Program-made: the position numbers and the translations under genes
Shown here: positions 7,702 through 14,643 of the stretch, piece after piece
Layout of the letters: each line of letters starts with the position of its first letter
Position numbering within the stretch: the stretch's first letter is position 1
Assembly (NCBI GenBank): GCA_002345215.1
Contig: DDVH01000025.1
Location: 85,434 to 111,638, forward strand
Source: Anaerolineales bacterium UBA2317
GTDB lineage: Bacteria; Chloroflexota; Anaerolineae; Anaerolineales; Villigracilaceae
Reading direction: 5' to 3'
Length of the DNA: 26,205 nt
Notes under the pieces: model-generated
Databases searched by the model: none
Told to the model about the DNA's origin: nothing
What the model saw: only the letters and a program-made list of their open reading frames with translations

Positions 7702-8337
7702 ATGAAAAGACAATTTAAATATCCATCTATACTTTTCCTATTGCTATTGGGTGTAAATTTAGCATGTGGCGGGCTAACCACTGTTGAACCTACAACAATA
7801 CCAACCCAACAAGCAACAAATACCCATACGCCTTTACCTTCTAACACTGCTAAACCTACAAATACCCCCAGACCTACTGCTACAGAAATTCTGCCTACTT
7901 CTACTGCTGTTCCAATTAAGTTGCCAGCCATCAACGAGCAGTATGAGGTAAAAGTATTATCTTCAAGGCTTCTGGATAGTGCAACTACAGGCGGCTTAAT
8001 ATATACAGCAAACCCAGGATACAAATTTCTTGAATTAGCTGTTTTAGTTACAAACTTACAAGTTGGCGAACAGCAAAGCTTTTTTTGGGGAGATGTTTAT
8101 ATTATAGAAAAAGATAATTTGGCATCATATTCATTTTTTTCGGGTAGCTTCATTCCTAAAAACAATGAACAGGTCAATGCTGCTATATTGAACTTTGAAA
8201 CAACAAGCCCTGAACAAAGTATCACCTTTGACAATATTATATACCTACGCCTAATTTGGATTGTAGCAGACGAAAAACCAACCTCGTATCTTTTTGGTTT
8301 TGATACATCACCATTAATCGAAATACCAGTTAAATAA
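7702..8337 (+). CDS. Lipoprotein with Thr/Pro-rich stalk, unknown C-terminal domain
   Basis: 211 residues from the ATG at 7702. AGGAG at 7692-7696 fixes this start in preference to the upstream in-frame ATG at 7684. The signal peptide ends in lipobox N-L-A-C (Cys22), followed by a Thr/Pro/Ala stalk (about 26-75). The C-terminal domain (KLPAINEQYEVKVLSSRLLD, GYKFLELAVLVTNLQ) resembles the immunoglobulin-like DUF4352-type domains of secreted lipoproteins (extracellular, function unknown). The assignment to that family is tentative. The next gene encodes a lipoprotein with an almost identical signal and stalk. Confidence 0.85.
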   Translation: MKRQFKYPSILFLLLLGVNLACGGLTTVEPTTIPTQQATNTHTPLPSNTAKPTNTPRPTATEILPTSTAVPIKLPAINEQYEVKVLSSRLLDSATTGGLIYTANPGYKFLELAVLVTNLQVGEQQSFFWGDVYIIEKDNLASYSFFSGSFIPKNNEQVNAAILNFETTSPEQSITFDNIIYLRLIWIVADEKPTSYLFGFDTSPLIEIPVK

Positions 8338-8344
8338 TAATACA

Positions 8345-8379
8345 AAGCCAAAGGGTAGTGCAAACTACGGCTTTGGCTT
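8345..8379 (+). terminator. Hairpin after the first lipoprotein gene, terminator-like without U-tract
   Basis: AAGCCAAAG (8345-8353) pairs with CTTTGGCTT (8371-8379), and an inner GTAGT/ACTAC stem closes on GCAA. There is no T-run after it, so it may stabilise the mRNA 3' end rather than terminate efficiently. Confidence 0.45.
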
Positions 8380-8389
8380 CTCAATGTAC

Positions 8390-8411
8390 TATAATAAACT
8401 TTAAGGAGAAT
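8390..8411 (+). promoter_or_regulatory. -10 box and Shine-Dalgarno of the second lipoprotein gene
   Basis: TATAAT at 8390-8395 lies just upstream of AAGGAG (8403-8408), which is well placed for the ATG at 8416. The leader would be very short. No clear -35 is visible. Confidence 0.45.
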
Positions 8412-8415
8412 CAGA

Positions 8416-9531
8416 ATGAACAAAAAACCGAAAGCTCTATTTACGTTTTTATCTTTGTTGTTAATAGTAAATTTAGCATGTGCTTCATTGGCGTCAGCTA
8501 CTGCAACCCCAATCCCAACCAATACACCAAAGCCAACCAATACCTCGGCACCCACTGCCACACCAATCACACTATTTGTAGATGGTACAGCGGAAGATGC
8601 TTTGGAAGAAACTATCTTTGAGCACGTGACTGGAGCATTTGAGTTTAATGCCCCCAAAGGCTGGACGATTGAAGAATATGATAATGATGTTTATATTGAA
8701 TCACCTGAAAGTGTGTTCTTTTATGTAGCAGTGACAAATACCGGCTATGAGTTATCTGCCGATGAATATGAAAGGTTTATCCAAAACTCAGAAGATTTTT
8801 TCTATGGGTATCGTGATGGATTTCAAGAAACTTTGCGTGAAGCTAACGAAAGCATTAGCTTAAAATTAATTGAAAAAACATACCCGGTAGATGGTGAAAC
8901 ATATTTCGCCCGCTCAATTTATCAGAAATTCGGACAAGCCATTTTCATTGTTGAAATGTTTGGTAGCCAAAATGATATCTTAAGCAACCCCAGTTACGAC
9001 CAAATTTTCAGCGCCTTCTTCCAATCACTAACCGTTGACTCAGGCGCAGCCACCTCACTCCCTGTCTATGCACTGTCTTGGACTTTTCAAACTGCAGATC
9101 AGGCATATACCTTTCAAGCTCCACAAGGGTGGAAGTATGATTATATTGAAATCAATGGAGTCTTTAAATCAGTCGAAGAGTTAATATCACCTGATGAACA
9201 TGCCGTTATGCAAGTGTTTTCCTCATTTGATACCGTAAACTATGGAGCAGATGACCATCTTAATTATCTAGAAGGCTATACTGAAAGATTATTAAAATCG
9301 GACTATTCCGGTAACTCGAATGATACTCAAATCTTAAATAAAGATACAAAAAACGGAAAAATGCTACTCCAATGGAAATCAAACACCACTTCAATTAACG
9401 GTTATGCTCTTATCATAGAAGCAAAAGACTCTAGCGAACCCTTGCTAATTCTTATCTTTTGGGACCAACCATTCGATGAAATTTACAATCAACCTGCACT
9501 CGATATTCTAAATAGTTTGTTTCTCAATTAA
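8416..9531 (+). CDS. Lipoprotein with two PsbP/DcrB-like repeats
   Basis: 371 residues. The lipobox is N-L-A-C with Cys22, and the first 22 residues strongly resemble those of the upstream lipoprotein. A Thr/Pro stalk (about 27-52) precedes two similar domains. The first starts at FEFNAPKGWTIEEY (about 75) and the second at YTFQAPQGWKYDYI (about 235). Each has the shape 'hydrophobic strand, AP-x-GW, strand, long helix' and ends with FFQSLTV or ILNSLFLN, a pattern seen in PsbP- and DcrB-like proteins. The internal duplication is visible by eye. Expected location is the exterior face of the membrane; ligand unknown. Confidence 0.85.
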   Translation: MNKKPKALFTFLSLLLIVNLACASLASATATPIPTNTPKPTNTSAPTATPITLFVDGTAEDALEETIFEHVTGAFEFNAPKGWTIEEYDNDVYIESPESVFFYVAVTNTGYELSADEYERFIQNSEDFFYGYRDGFQETLREANESISLKLIEKTYPVDGETYFARSIYQKFGQAIFIVEMFGSQNDILSNPSYDQIFSAFFQSLTVDSGAATSLPVYALSWTFQTADQAYTFQAPQGWKYDYIEINGVFKSVEELISPDEHAVMQVFSSFDTVNYGADDHLNYLEGYTERLLKSDYSGNSNDTQILNKDTKNGKMLLQWKSNTTSINGYALIIEAKDSSEPLLILIFWDQPFDEIYNQPALDILNSLFLN

Positions 9532-9535
9532 TTAA

Positions 9536-9570
9536 ATCAAAAAACGAGACTAATTGTCTCGTTTTTTGAT
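9536..9570. terminator. Intrinsic terminator between the lipoprotein gene and priA
   Basis: ATCAAAAAACGAGAC (9536-9550), loop TAATT, and GTCTCGTTTTTTGAT (9556-9570) are perfectly complementary, with a T-run on the right arm. It ends 13 bases before the priA -10 box. Confidence 0.9.
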
Positions 9571-9580
9571 TCTTCACTAT

Positions 9581-9597
9581 GCTACAATCCATTTATG
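9581..9597 (+). promoter_or_regulatory. Extended -10 giving a predicted leaderless priA mRNA
   Basis: TGCTACAAT (-10 at 9583-9588), six bases, then ATG at 9595. There is no Shine-Dalgarno. The spacing is the same as at 2338 and 5033. Confidence 0.55.
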
Positions 9598-12009
9598 TTT
9601 GCGCGCCTTGCTGTCAATATTCCTGCAATTTCTGGTATTTTTGATTACGCCATCCCAAATGAACTTGCATCACAAATCCAAACAGGATGTTTAGTCACTG
9701 CGCCGTTTGGAAATCAAATTGTGCAAGGGATTGTGATTGAGTTAACTGATTCGCCTGCGGTACAGAATCCTAAAACCATCATTGACTTGCTAGACCCACA
9801 ACCGCTTCTGACTCAGCCTCAAATTGCTCTTGCACTTCAACTTGCAGACTCTACCTTGAATCCACTTGCCGCAATTGTAGGCTTAATGATTCCTACAGGT
9901 TTGAGTCAACAAGCAGATGTGCTTTACGAATTACGAGCTACAAATTACGAATCTCCAGATTTAAAAGTTGCCACAAGAATCATCAACTTACTAAAAGAAC
10001 GCGGAGCATTACGCGGCAGACAAATTGATTCTCATTTCGCAAAAGTGGATTGGCGTAAAACTGCAAATTCATTGGTCAAAAAAGGTGTGCTTTCAGCAAA
10101 AAACGTTTTACCTCCGCCGAGGGTAAGACCAAAGCATATTCGCGTTGCTCAACTTTCAGTCACGCCAGAAGAAGCGGAAGTAGAGATGGGGTTATTGGGG
10201 TCAACGAGTCAAACACAGGCGCGCAGAGAATCGGCTTTAAGATTCTTAATCAAACAACCTGAACCGATTAATTTATCTTGGGTGTATGCCCAAACAGGTT
10301 GCAACTTAGCCGATTTGCAAGAACTCGAAGAACGCGGTTTGATTCGTTTGTTTGAGAATGAAATTTTTAGAAATTCTTTGGAGAGACTAGAAACTAGAGA
10401 GTTAGAGAACAAAGAATTACAACTTACCCCCGAACAAAACTTTGCGCTAGAAAAAATTCTTTCTTCTTTCCTGTTTCCTTCTTCTTTTCTTTTATACGGA
10501 GTGACGGGTTCTGGCAAAACAGAAATTTATTTACGTGCTGTTGAAGAAACAATTAAACGTGGAAAACAAGCGATTGTTCTAGTTCCAGAAATTGCTTTGA
10601 CTCCACAAACTGTAAAAAGATTTTTATCACGCTTTCCCGGGCAAGTGGGTTTGATTCATTCCAAACTTTCGGAAGGCGAACGCTATGATACATGGCGACG
10701 TGCCCGCGATGGAAAATTAAACGTCATTATCGGTGCACGTTCGGCTTTGTTTTCACCCCTAAAAAATATTGGTTTGATTGTTGTTGATGAATGTCACGAT
10801 AATTCATACTATCAAGCCGAGCCGCCGTTTTATAACGCGGTGACTACTGCCCAAGAATATGCAAAATTATGCGGTGCAGTTTGTGTACTAGGTTCTGCAA
10901 CACCCACCATTGAACAGAGATTTCAAGCAGAAAATAATCAAATTCAAAAATTGGAATTACCAAACCGCGTCACGGATTCGGATTTGCCGCCTGTGCAAGC
11001 AGTGGATATGCGTGAAGAATTGAAAAATGGGAATCGCGGAATTTTCTCACGGGCATTGACTGAATCAATTGCTGAAGTAATTTCACGCGGCGAGCAAGCG
11101 ATTCTCTTCTTAAATCGGCGTGGTACAGCGACTTATATCTTTTGCCGAGATTGTGGCTTGACTTTGAAATGCCCGAATTGCGAAACGCCACTTACTTTAC
11201 ATTTGGATAAAAAAGAACATTTGCAATGCCATCACTGTAATTACACACGTCAAAAGCCAAAGACTTGCCCAAGTTGTGGAGGGAATCAAATCCGTGAGTA
11301 TGGATTGGGAAGTGAAAAAGTTGAAGAAGAAGTAAAGTCACTTTTTCCACAAGCGCGGACTTTACGCTGGGATTGGGATACAACGCGCGCAAAAGATTCG
11401 CATGAAATTATTTTGACTCATTTTGCAAATCACCAAGCCGATGTGTTGGTGGGGACTCAAATGCTTGCCAAAGGTTTAGATCTGCCTTTGGTCACTTTGG
11501 TTGGTATCGTCTTAGCAGATGTTGGATTAAATCTTCCAGACCCATTTGCTAATGAAAAAGTATTTCAGGTGTTGACTCAAGTGGCTGGGCGTGCAGGTAG
11601 GTCTGCTAGAGGTGGAAAGGTGATTTTGCAATCTTTTACACCAGAAAATTATGCGATTCAATTTGCATCAGGACATGATGTAAACGGATTTTATGAACGC
11701 GAATTGAGTTATCGAAAAGAATTGGGCTACCCACCATTTACAAGATTGGCAAGATTGGAATATCGAAATGCGGACAACGTAAAGGCGGAAGAAGAATGTA
11801 AGAAACTTGCGAACAAGTTGAACGTAAAGATAGAGACGGAGGGTCGTCATCAAAGCGAGTTGATTGGACCTGCTCCATGTTTTTTTGCAAAGGAAAATGG
11901 TGAGTATCGTTGGCAAATTATTTTGCGTAGCTCTGACCCGATTTCGTTGTTAAGAGATATGAAGTTGAACGATTGGCGCATTGAAATTGACCCGATAAGT
12001 TTGCTATAA
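9595..12009 (+). CDS. priA: Primosomal protein N' (replication-restart helicase PriA)
   Basis: 804 residues. The N-terminal DNA-binding domain (1-105, ending IVGLMIPTGLS) precedes a winged-helix part and a superfamily 2 helicase core: Walker A GVTGSGKT (302-309), DExH motif DECHD (398-402), GSAT (433-436) and QVAGRAGR (662-669). Eight zinc-binding cysteines form four C-x2-C pairs at 517/520, 526/529, 545/548 and 558/561. PriA reloads the replisome at stalled forks. It is about 70 residues longer than E. coli PriA, partly because three 7-bp repeat arrays encode YELRATNYE (111-119), ERLETRELEN (263-272) and SSFLFPSSF (289-297), all outside the catalytic motifs. The next gene's promoter overlaps its stop codon. 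Confidence 0.97.
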   Translation: MFARLAVNIPAISGIFDYAIPNELASQIQTGCLVTAPFGNQIVQGIVIELTDSPAVQNPKTIIDLLDPQPLLTQPQIALALQLADSTLNPLAAIVGLMIPTGLSQQADVLYELRATNYESPDLKVATRIINLLKERGALRGRQIDSHFAKVDWRKTANSLVKKGVLSAKNVLPPPRVRPKHIRVAQLSVTPEEAEVEMGLLGSTSQTQARRESALRFLIKQPEPINLSWVYAQTGCNLADLQELEERGLIRLFENEIFRNSLERLETRELENKELQLTPEQNFALEKILSSFLFPSSFLLYGVTGSGKTEIYLRAVEETIKRGKQAIVLVPEIALTPQTVKRFLSRFPGQVGLIHSKLSEGERYDTWRRARDGKLNVIIGARSALFSPLKNIGLIVVDECHDNSYYQAEPPFYNAVTTAQEYAKLCGAVCVLGSATPTIEQRFQAENNQIQKLELPNRVTDSDLPPVQAVDMREELKNGNRGIFSRALTESIAEVISRGEQAILFLNRRGTATYIFCRDCGLTLKCPNCETPLTLHLDKKEHLQCHHCNYTRQKPKTCPSCGGNQIREYGLGSEKVEEEVKSLFPQARTLRWDWDTTRAKDSHEIILTHFANHQADVLVGTQMLAKGLDLPLVTLVGIVLADVGLNLPDPFANEKVFQVLTQVAGRAGRSARGGKVILQSFTPENYAIQFASGHDVNGFYERELSYRKELGYPPFTRLARLEYRNADNVKAEEECKKLANKLNVKIETEGRHQSELIGPAPCFFAKENGEYRWQIILRSSDPISLLRDMKLNDWRIEIDPISLL
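9923..9950 (+). repeat. Heptamer array, ATTACGA family, inside priA
   Basis: Four consecutive 7-base units: TTTACGA, ATTACGA, GCTACAA, ATTACGA. They encode part of YELRATNYE in the region between the N-terminal domain and the helicase core. The unit is the reverse complement of the tandem unit found in sbcC at 15771-15798. Confidence 0.75.
10383..10410 (+). repeat. Heptamer array, GAGACTA family, inside priA
   Basis: Units GAGACTA, GAAACTA, GAGAGTT, AGAGAAC; the last two are degenerate. They encode ERLETRELEN just before the helicase core. Confidence 0.6.
10457..10484 (+). repeat. Heptamer array, TTCTTTC family, inside priA
   Basis: Units TTCTTTC, TTCTTTC, CTGTTTC, CTTCTTC encode SSFLFPSSF directly upstream of Walker A. 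The pyrimidine-rich unit resembles those in sbcC (15400-15427) and at the start of the PCu(A)C gene. Confidence 0.65.
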
Positions 12010-12010
12010 T
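11981..12010 (+). promoter_or_regulatory. Promoter overlapping the priA stop codon
   Basis: TTGAAA (11981-11986), an 18-base spacer ending in TGC, and TATAAT (12005-12010), which contains the priA TAA stop. It would give the downstream membrane-protein gene a short leader that includes AAAGGAG. Confidence 0.65.
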
Positions 12011-12036
12011 CAATTTACTCAAAAGGAGAGTGAAGT

Positions 12037-12933
12037 ATGGAAAGTTTTTCGCGCGGTTGGAATTTTTTGAAACAAGCTTGGAGCATGGCATTCAAAGATA
12101 GAGATTTGCTCAAGCCATCTATTTATGCTTTGATTGTGGGCATGATTGTCTCAGTGATTGGAATGATTCCGATTATCATTTCTGCATTTTTGTTTATGGA
12201 TACACAATTTGGAAATATCGTTTTATTTGTGTTAGGTGCAATTTTGATGTTTGTGCAATTCGTCATCACTTACGTTTTTTCGGGTATGACGATTCGTTTA
12301 ATTTATGATTACCTCACCAAAGGCGGTAGCAATATGAGTGCCGCCTGGGATATTGTGCGCCGTGACTTTTTTGATATCTTAACTCTCGCGGCAGTTTCAA
12401 CAGTTGTCGGTTTGTTACGTCAAGCCGCACAGAGAAATCGTAATAGTGTAGGTGGGAATCTTGCGCGCGCGGCAACAGGTTTGCTTGAAGTGTTATGGAC
12501 TCAAGCCGCCGTACTAATTTTGCCTGCCATGATTATTGATGATTTGAATCTCAAAGACGGTGCGATTCGTGTTGGAAAAATCGTCAAAGAAAATCTTTTG
12601 TTGATTGGTATCGGTGCAGTCGGCGTGCGTGCTGTGACGGGTCTCATCGGCTTCATCGTTGGTGCAATTGCATTATTCGTTGCTATTGCAATTGGAGCTG
12701 GTTTATCATTTGCTTCTGGTGGCAACACCACGATTAGCATTGCTGGAATTGTAGTTGCGGCATTGTTTTTCTTTACAGTCGTGATGTTGTTGAGCGTGTT
12801 TAATTCTTACACCACAACTGCTTATCATGCTTGTTTATATATCTGGGCACGTGATGTAGAAAAAGCAACTGTCGAAGGACGTGTAGCAAATCAAGTACAA
12901 GCCCCTGCTCCATTGGCGGCAGTTTTAGGATAA
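12037..12933 (+). CDS. Polytopic membrane protein (DUF6159-like)
   Basis: 298 residues with about six hydrophobic segments (about 28-54, 60-90, 112-127, 147-167, 187-222, 232-256) and a short cytosolic tail rich in Ala and Pro. The start MESFSRGWNFLKQAWSMAFK followed by DRDLLKPS matches the general pattern of the uncharacterised DUF6159 membrane proteins; this assignment is from memory and is moderate. No catalytic motif is visible. Shine-Dalgarno AAAGGAGAG precedes the ATG by 7 bases. It has its own promoter inside the end of priA. Confidence 0.8.
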   Translation: MESFSRGWNFLKQAWSMAFKDRDLLKPSIYALIVGMIVSVIGMIPIIISAFLFMDTQFGNIVLFVLGAILMFVQFVITYVFSGMTIRLIYDYLTKGGSNMSAAWDIVRRDFFDILTLAAVSTVVGLLRQAAQRNRNSVGGNLARAATGLLEVLWTQAAVLILPAMIIDDLNLKDGAIRVGKIVKENLLLIGIGAVGVRAVTGLIGFIVGAIALFVAIAIGAGLSFASGGNTTISIAGIVVAALFFFTVVMLLSVFNSYTTTAYHACLYIWARDVEKATVEGRVANQVQAPAPLAAVLG

Positions 12934-12942
12934 TTGTTTGTA

Positions 12943-12996
12943 AGGGCACAGCAAAATGATTTAATGTCAAAATCATTAATCAAATCGCTGTGCCCT
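12943..12996. repeat. Two-step inverted repeat between genes
   Basis: AGGGCACAGC (12943-12952) pairs with GCTGTGCCCT (12987-12996). Inside it, AATGATTT (12955-12962) pairs with AAATCATT (12970-12977) around a 7-base loop. There is no T-run, so it does not look like a standard terminator. It may be a dispersed palindromic element or an mRNA 3' stabiliser, and it reaches to 12 bases before the next start codon. Confidence 0.7.
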
Positions 12997-13008
12997 ACTT
13001 TATAAAAT

Positions 13009-13524
13009 ATGAAACCTGAACCTCGCAGACAAGAAATCGTTTCATGGGAAGAAGTGGACAAATTAATTGACCACTTGATTCCGCAATTCAAACGCGAATT
13101 TACGGCTATGGTATTGATTACGCGTGGCGGAATCATTCCGGGCGGTCTATTAGCCGAAGCGATGAACATCACACACATCCTCACCGCCGCAGTAGATTTT
13201 CCCGCGCAAATGCAAAGTCAACAATCAACTGCATTTATGGCGTGGCCCGAATTTATCCAATTCCCTGCTGATGATAAATTGCGTGGCAGACCAACTCTCA
13301 TCGTAGATGATGTTTGGGGTTCAGGAAGAACTATCACGGCGGTAAAGAATCGCGTCTCCGCCGCTGGTGGTTTTCCAGAAACATGCGTCTTACATTTCAA
13401 TCCATATCGAAATTTATTTGGCAACGTCCGCCCTGATTATTATGCCGCCATCACGGATGCATTTATTGTCTATCCATGGGAAATTAATCGTGGTGCAGAC
13501 CAAGTTTTGTTAGGCGAAGTTTAA
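13009..13524 (+). CDS. Phosphoribosyltransferase (type I, xanthine/hypoxanthine-like)
   Basis: 171 residues. The PRPP-binding motif is TLIVDDVWGSGRT (96-108) with Asp100-Asp101, and the pyrophosphate loop region is ITRGGIIPGG (37-46). This fits purine phosphoribosyltransferases of the XPRT/HPRT group, which make a nucleotide from a base and PRPP in the cytosol. The base-recognition hood (about 140-165, YAAITDAFIVYPWEINR) ends with P-W-E, a feature seen in XGPRT-like proteins, but base specificity cannot be fixed. No Shine-Dalgarno is visible. TTTATAAAAT immediately precedes the ATG. Confidence 0.88.
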   Translation: MKPEPRRQEIVSWEEVDKLIDHLIPQFKREFTAMVLITRGGIIPGGLLAEAMNITHILTAAVDFPAQMQSQQSTAFMAWPEFIQFPADDKLRGRPTLIVDDVWGSGRTITAVKNRVSAAGGFPETCVLHFNPYRNLFGNVRPDYYAAITDAFIVYPWEINRGADQVLLGEV

Positions 13525-13560
13525 ATAAAAAATGCGGACTTTTCATCCGCATTTTTTATT
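13524..13560. terminator. Bidirectional intrinsic terminator
   Basis: AATAAAAAATGCGGA (13524-13538), loop CTTTTCA, TCCGCATTTTTTATT (13546-13560): a perfect stem with A- and T-tracts on either side. It serves the phosphoribosyltransferase gene and the convergent DUF6174-like gene. Confidence 0.92.
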
Positions 13561-13566
13561 TTACTT

Positions 13567-14016
13567 TTATTCTAAAACTTCAAAGTTGGAAACATCAATC
13601 CAAATTTCATCATCTGTAGCTTCGGTGATATAATCCACAGCCACACTGGTTGGGAAGCCATACGTCGCATCATAAGTGACTTCAACTTTATCGGCATTTG
13701 CAAGCGCCTCACCTAACCAAGTCAAAAGGCTATCCACGTTTGCATATTGTGACAATGTCACATACACAGGGTCAGTATCCAAAACTTCTGCGCCATTCGC
13801 GCCAACCATCGAAACAATTTGACCATCTCGCACTTCAACGGTTATCGGATTAATATCCGCAAACGGACAAAAACAACTCACACCCACTTGCATACGATAA
13901 TGACTAATATTTGCATCATTCCATTTGCTCACATTTTGATCAAACTCGCTCGATGCACCCCCACTTCCACAAGCCACCAAAACTAAAGCGATTACAATAA
14001 AAATTATTTTCTTCAT
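13567..14016 (-). CDS. DUF6174-like lipoprotein
   Basis: 149 residues from the ATG at 14016, chosen because TAGGAG lies just upstream and the signal peptide MKKIIFIVIALVLVAC then starts at once; a longer frame begins at 14052. Lipobox L-V-A-C gives Cys16. The mature part has a Trp-rich start (KWNDANISHYRMQV), then SCFCPF with Cys48 and Cys50, then PITVEVRDGQIVSM, a signature of DUF6174 secreted proteins of unknown function. The paired cysteines might bind metal or form a disulphide (inference). It lies downstream of the copper-chaperone-like gene on the same strand. Confidence 0.85.
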   Translation of the reverse strand: MKKIIFIVIALVLVACGSGGASSEFDQNVSKWNDANISHYRMQVGVSCFCPFADINPITVEVRDGQIVSMVGANGAEVLDTDPVYVTLSQYANVDSLLTWLGEALANADKVEVTYDATYGFPTSVAVDYITEATDDEIWIDVSNFEVLE

Positions 14017-14050
14017 TTTGTCTCCTATGATGTTTAAACGACAAGCTGAC

Positions 14051-14107
14051 AAAAAAGTTCCCTGATGAATCAGGACAAGCCCCGCCTCTTTTCAGACGGG
14101 GAAACTT
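14051..14107 (-). terminator. Branched terminator-like structure between the PCu(A)C and DUF6174 genes
   Basis: Read on the minus strand: AAGTT (14107-14103), a hairpin CCCCGTCT/AGGCGGGG with one mismatch (14101-14080), a hairpin CCTGA/TCAGG (14074-14061), then AACTT (14059-14055) running into a T-run (to 14051). The outer AAGTT/AACTT pairing would close a three-way junction. It may attenuate read-through from the sbcC operon. Confidence 0.6.
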
Positions 14108-14130
14108 GATTCTGCTTCTTCAACATTCAC

Positions 14131-14616
14131 CTACGGGTGACCATGTTCCTCTCCCCCCGCTTCTTGCACAGGCACATTGACTGTTAAATCTGGATAATTC
14201 TCAAAATGAAGTGTGATTGAAATCTCATCACCGACATTCAAATCTTGTTTCAAGTTAATCAACATAATGTGATACCCACCAGATTCTAAAACCACCTCAC
14301 CACCTGCTAGGATTTCAATCTTCTCCTGCGGAGTCATCGTCATCACATCATTTTGCACTTCGCTCAAATGCAATTCTGCCGCTTCTGCCACATCCGTTGA
14401 GATACCAATTAAAGCATCATCTACATTTGTATGATTATGCAAAATCATATACACAGCCGTTATCTCACCTTGATTTGCATTCCGTACCCAAGCCTCATGT
14501 GATTCGATAACACTACTTGTAGAACATGCACTTAGCAAAAACAATACAACCAAAAACAAATTCCCCACTTTCCACTTTCTGCTTTCTACTTTTTTCTTTC
14601 CTCTTTCCTCTTTCAT
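14131..14616 (-). CDS. PCu(A)C-type copper chaperone lipoprotein
   Basis: 161 residues. The mature domain carries the full copper-binding spacing H-x10-M-x21-H-x-M: His83, Met94, His116, Met118 (in GGYHIML). This family hands Cu(I) to the Cu-A centre of cytochrome oxidase or otherwise handles copper outside the membrane. Lipobox L-S-A-C gives Cys31. The n-region is unusually long and charged: residues 2-18 are encoded by a 49-base array of 7-base repeats ending exactly at the ATG. AAGGAG (14630-14625) 8 bases before that ATG supports translation of the array. No oxidase genes are nearby. It follows sbcC by 27 bases. Confidence 0.9.
   Translation of the reverse strand: MKEERGKKKVESRKWKVGNLFLVVLFLLSACSTSSVIESHEAWVRNANQGEITAVYMILHNHTNVDDALIGISTDVAEAAELHLSEVQNDVMTMTPQEKIEILAGGEVVLESGGYHIMLINLKQDLNVGDEISITLHFENYPDLTVNVPVQEAGGEEHGHP
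14565..14613 (-). repeat. Array of seven heptamers at the start of the copper-chaperone gene
   Basis: On the plus strand the units are CCACTTT, CCACTTT, CTGCTTT, CTACTTT, TTTCTTT, CCTCTTT, CCTCTTT, then CAT (start codon). All seven share the final TTT and six share CTTT. The array encodes residues 2-18 of the lipoprotein, in front of the hydrophobic core of the signal peptide. Confidence 0.85.
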
Positions 14617-14643
14617 TCACAAAACTCCTTAAATCCTAAAATC

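Noticed and set aside
10789..10803. Loss of a catalytic residue in PriA (DECHD in place of the common DEEHD)
   Set aside because: The DExH residues D398, E399 and H401 are all kept; only the variable x position differs, so activity is not in doubt.
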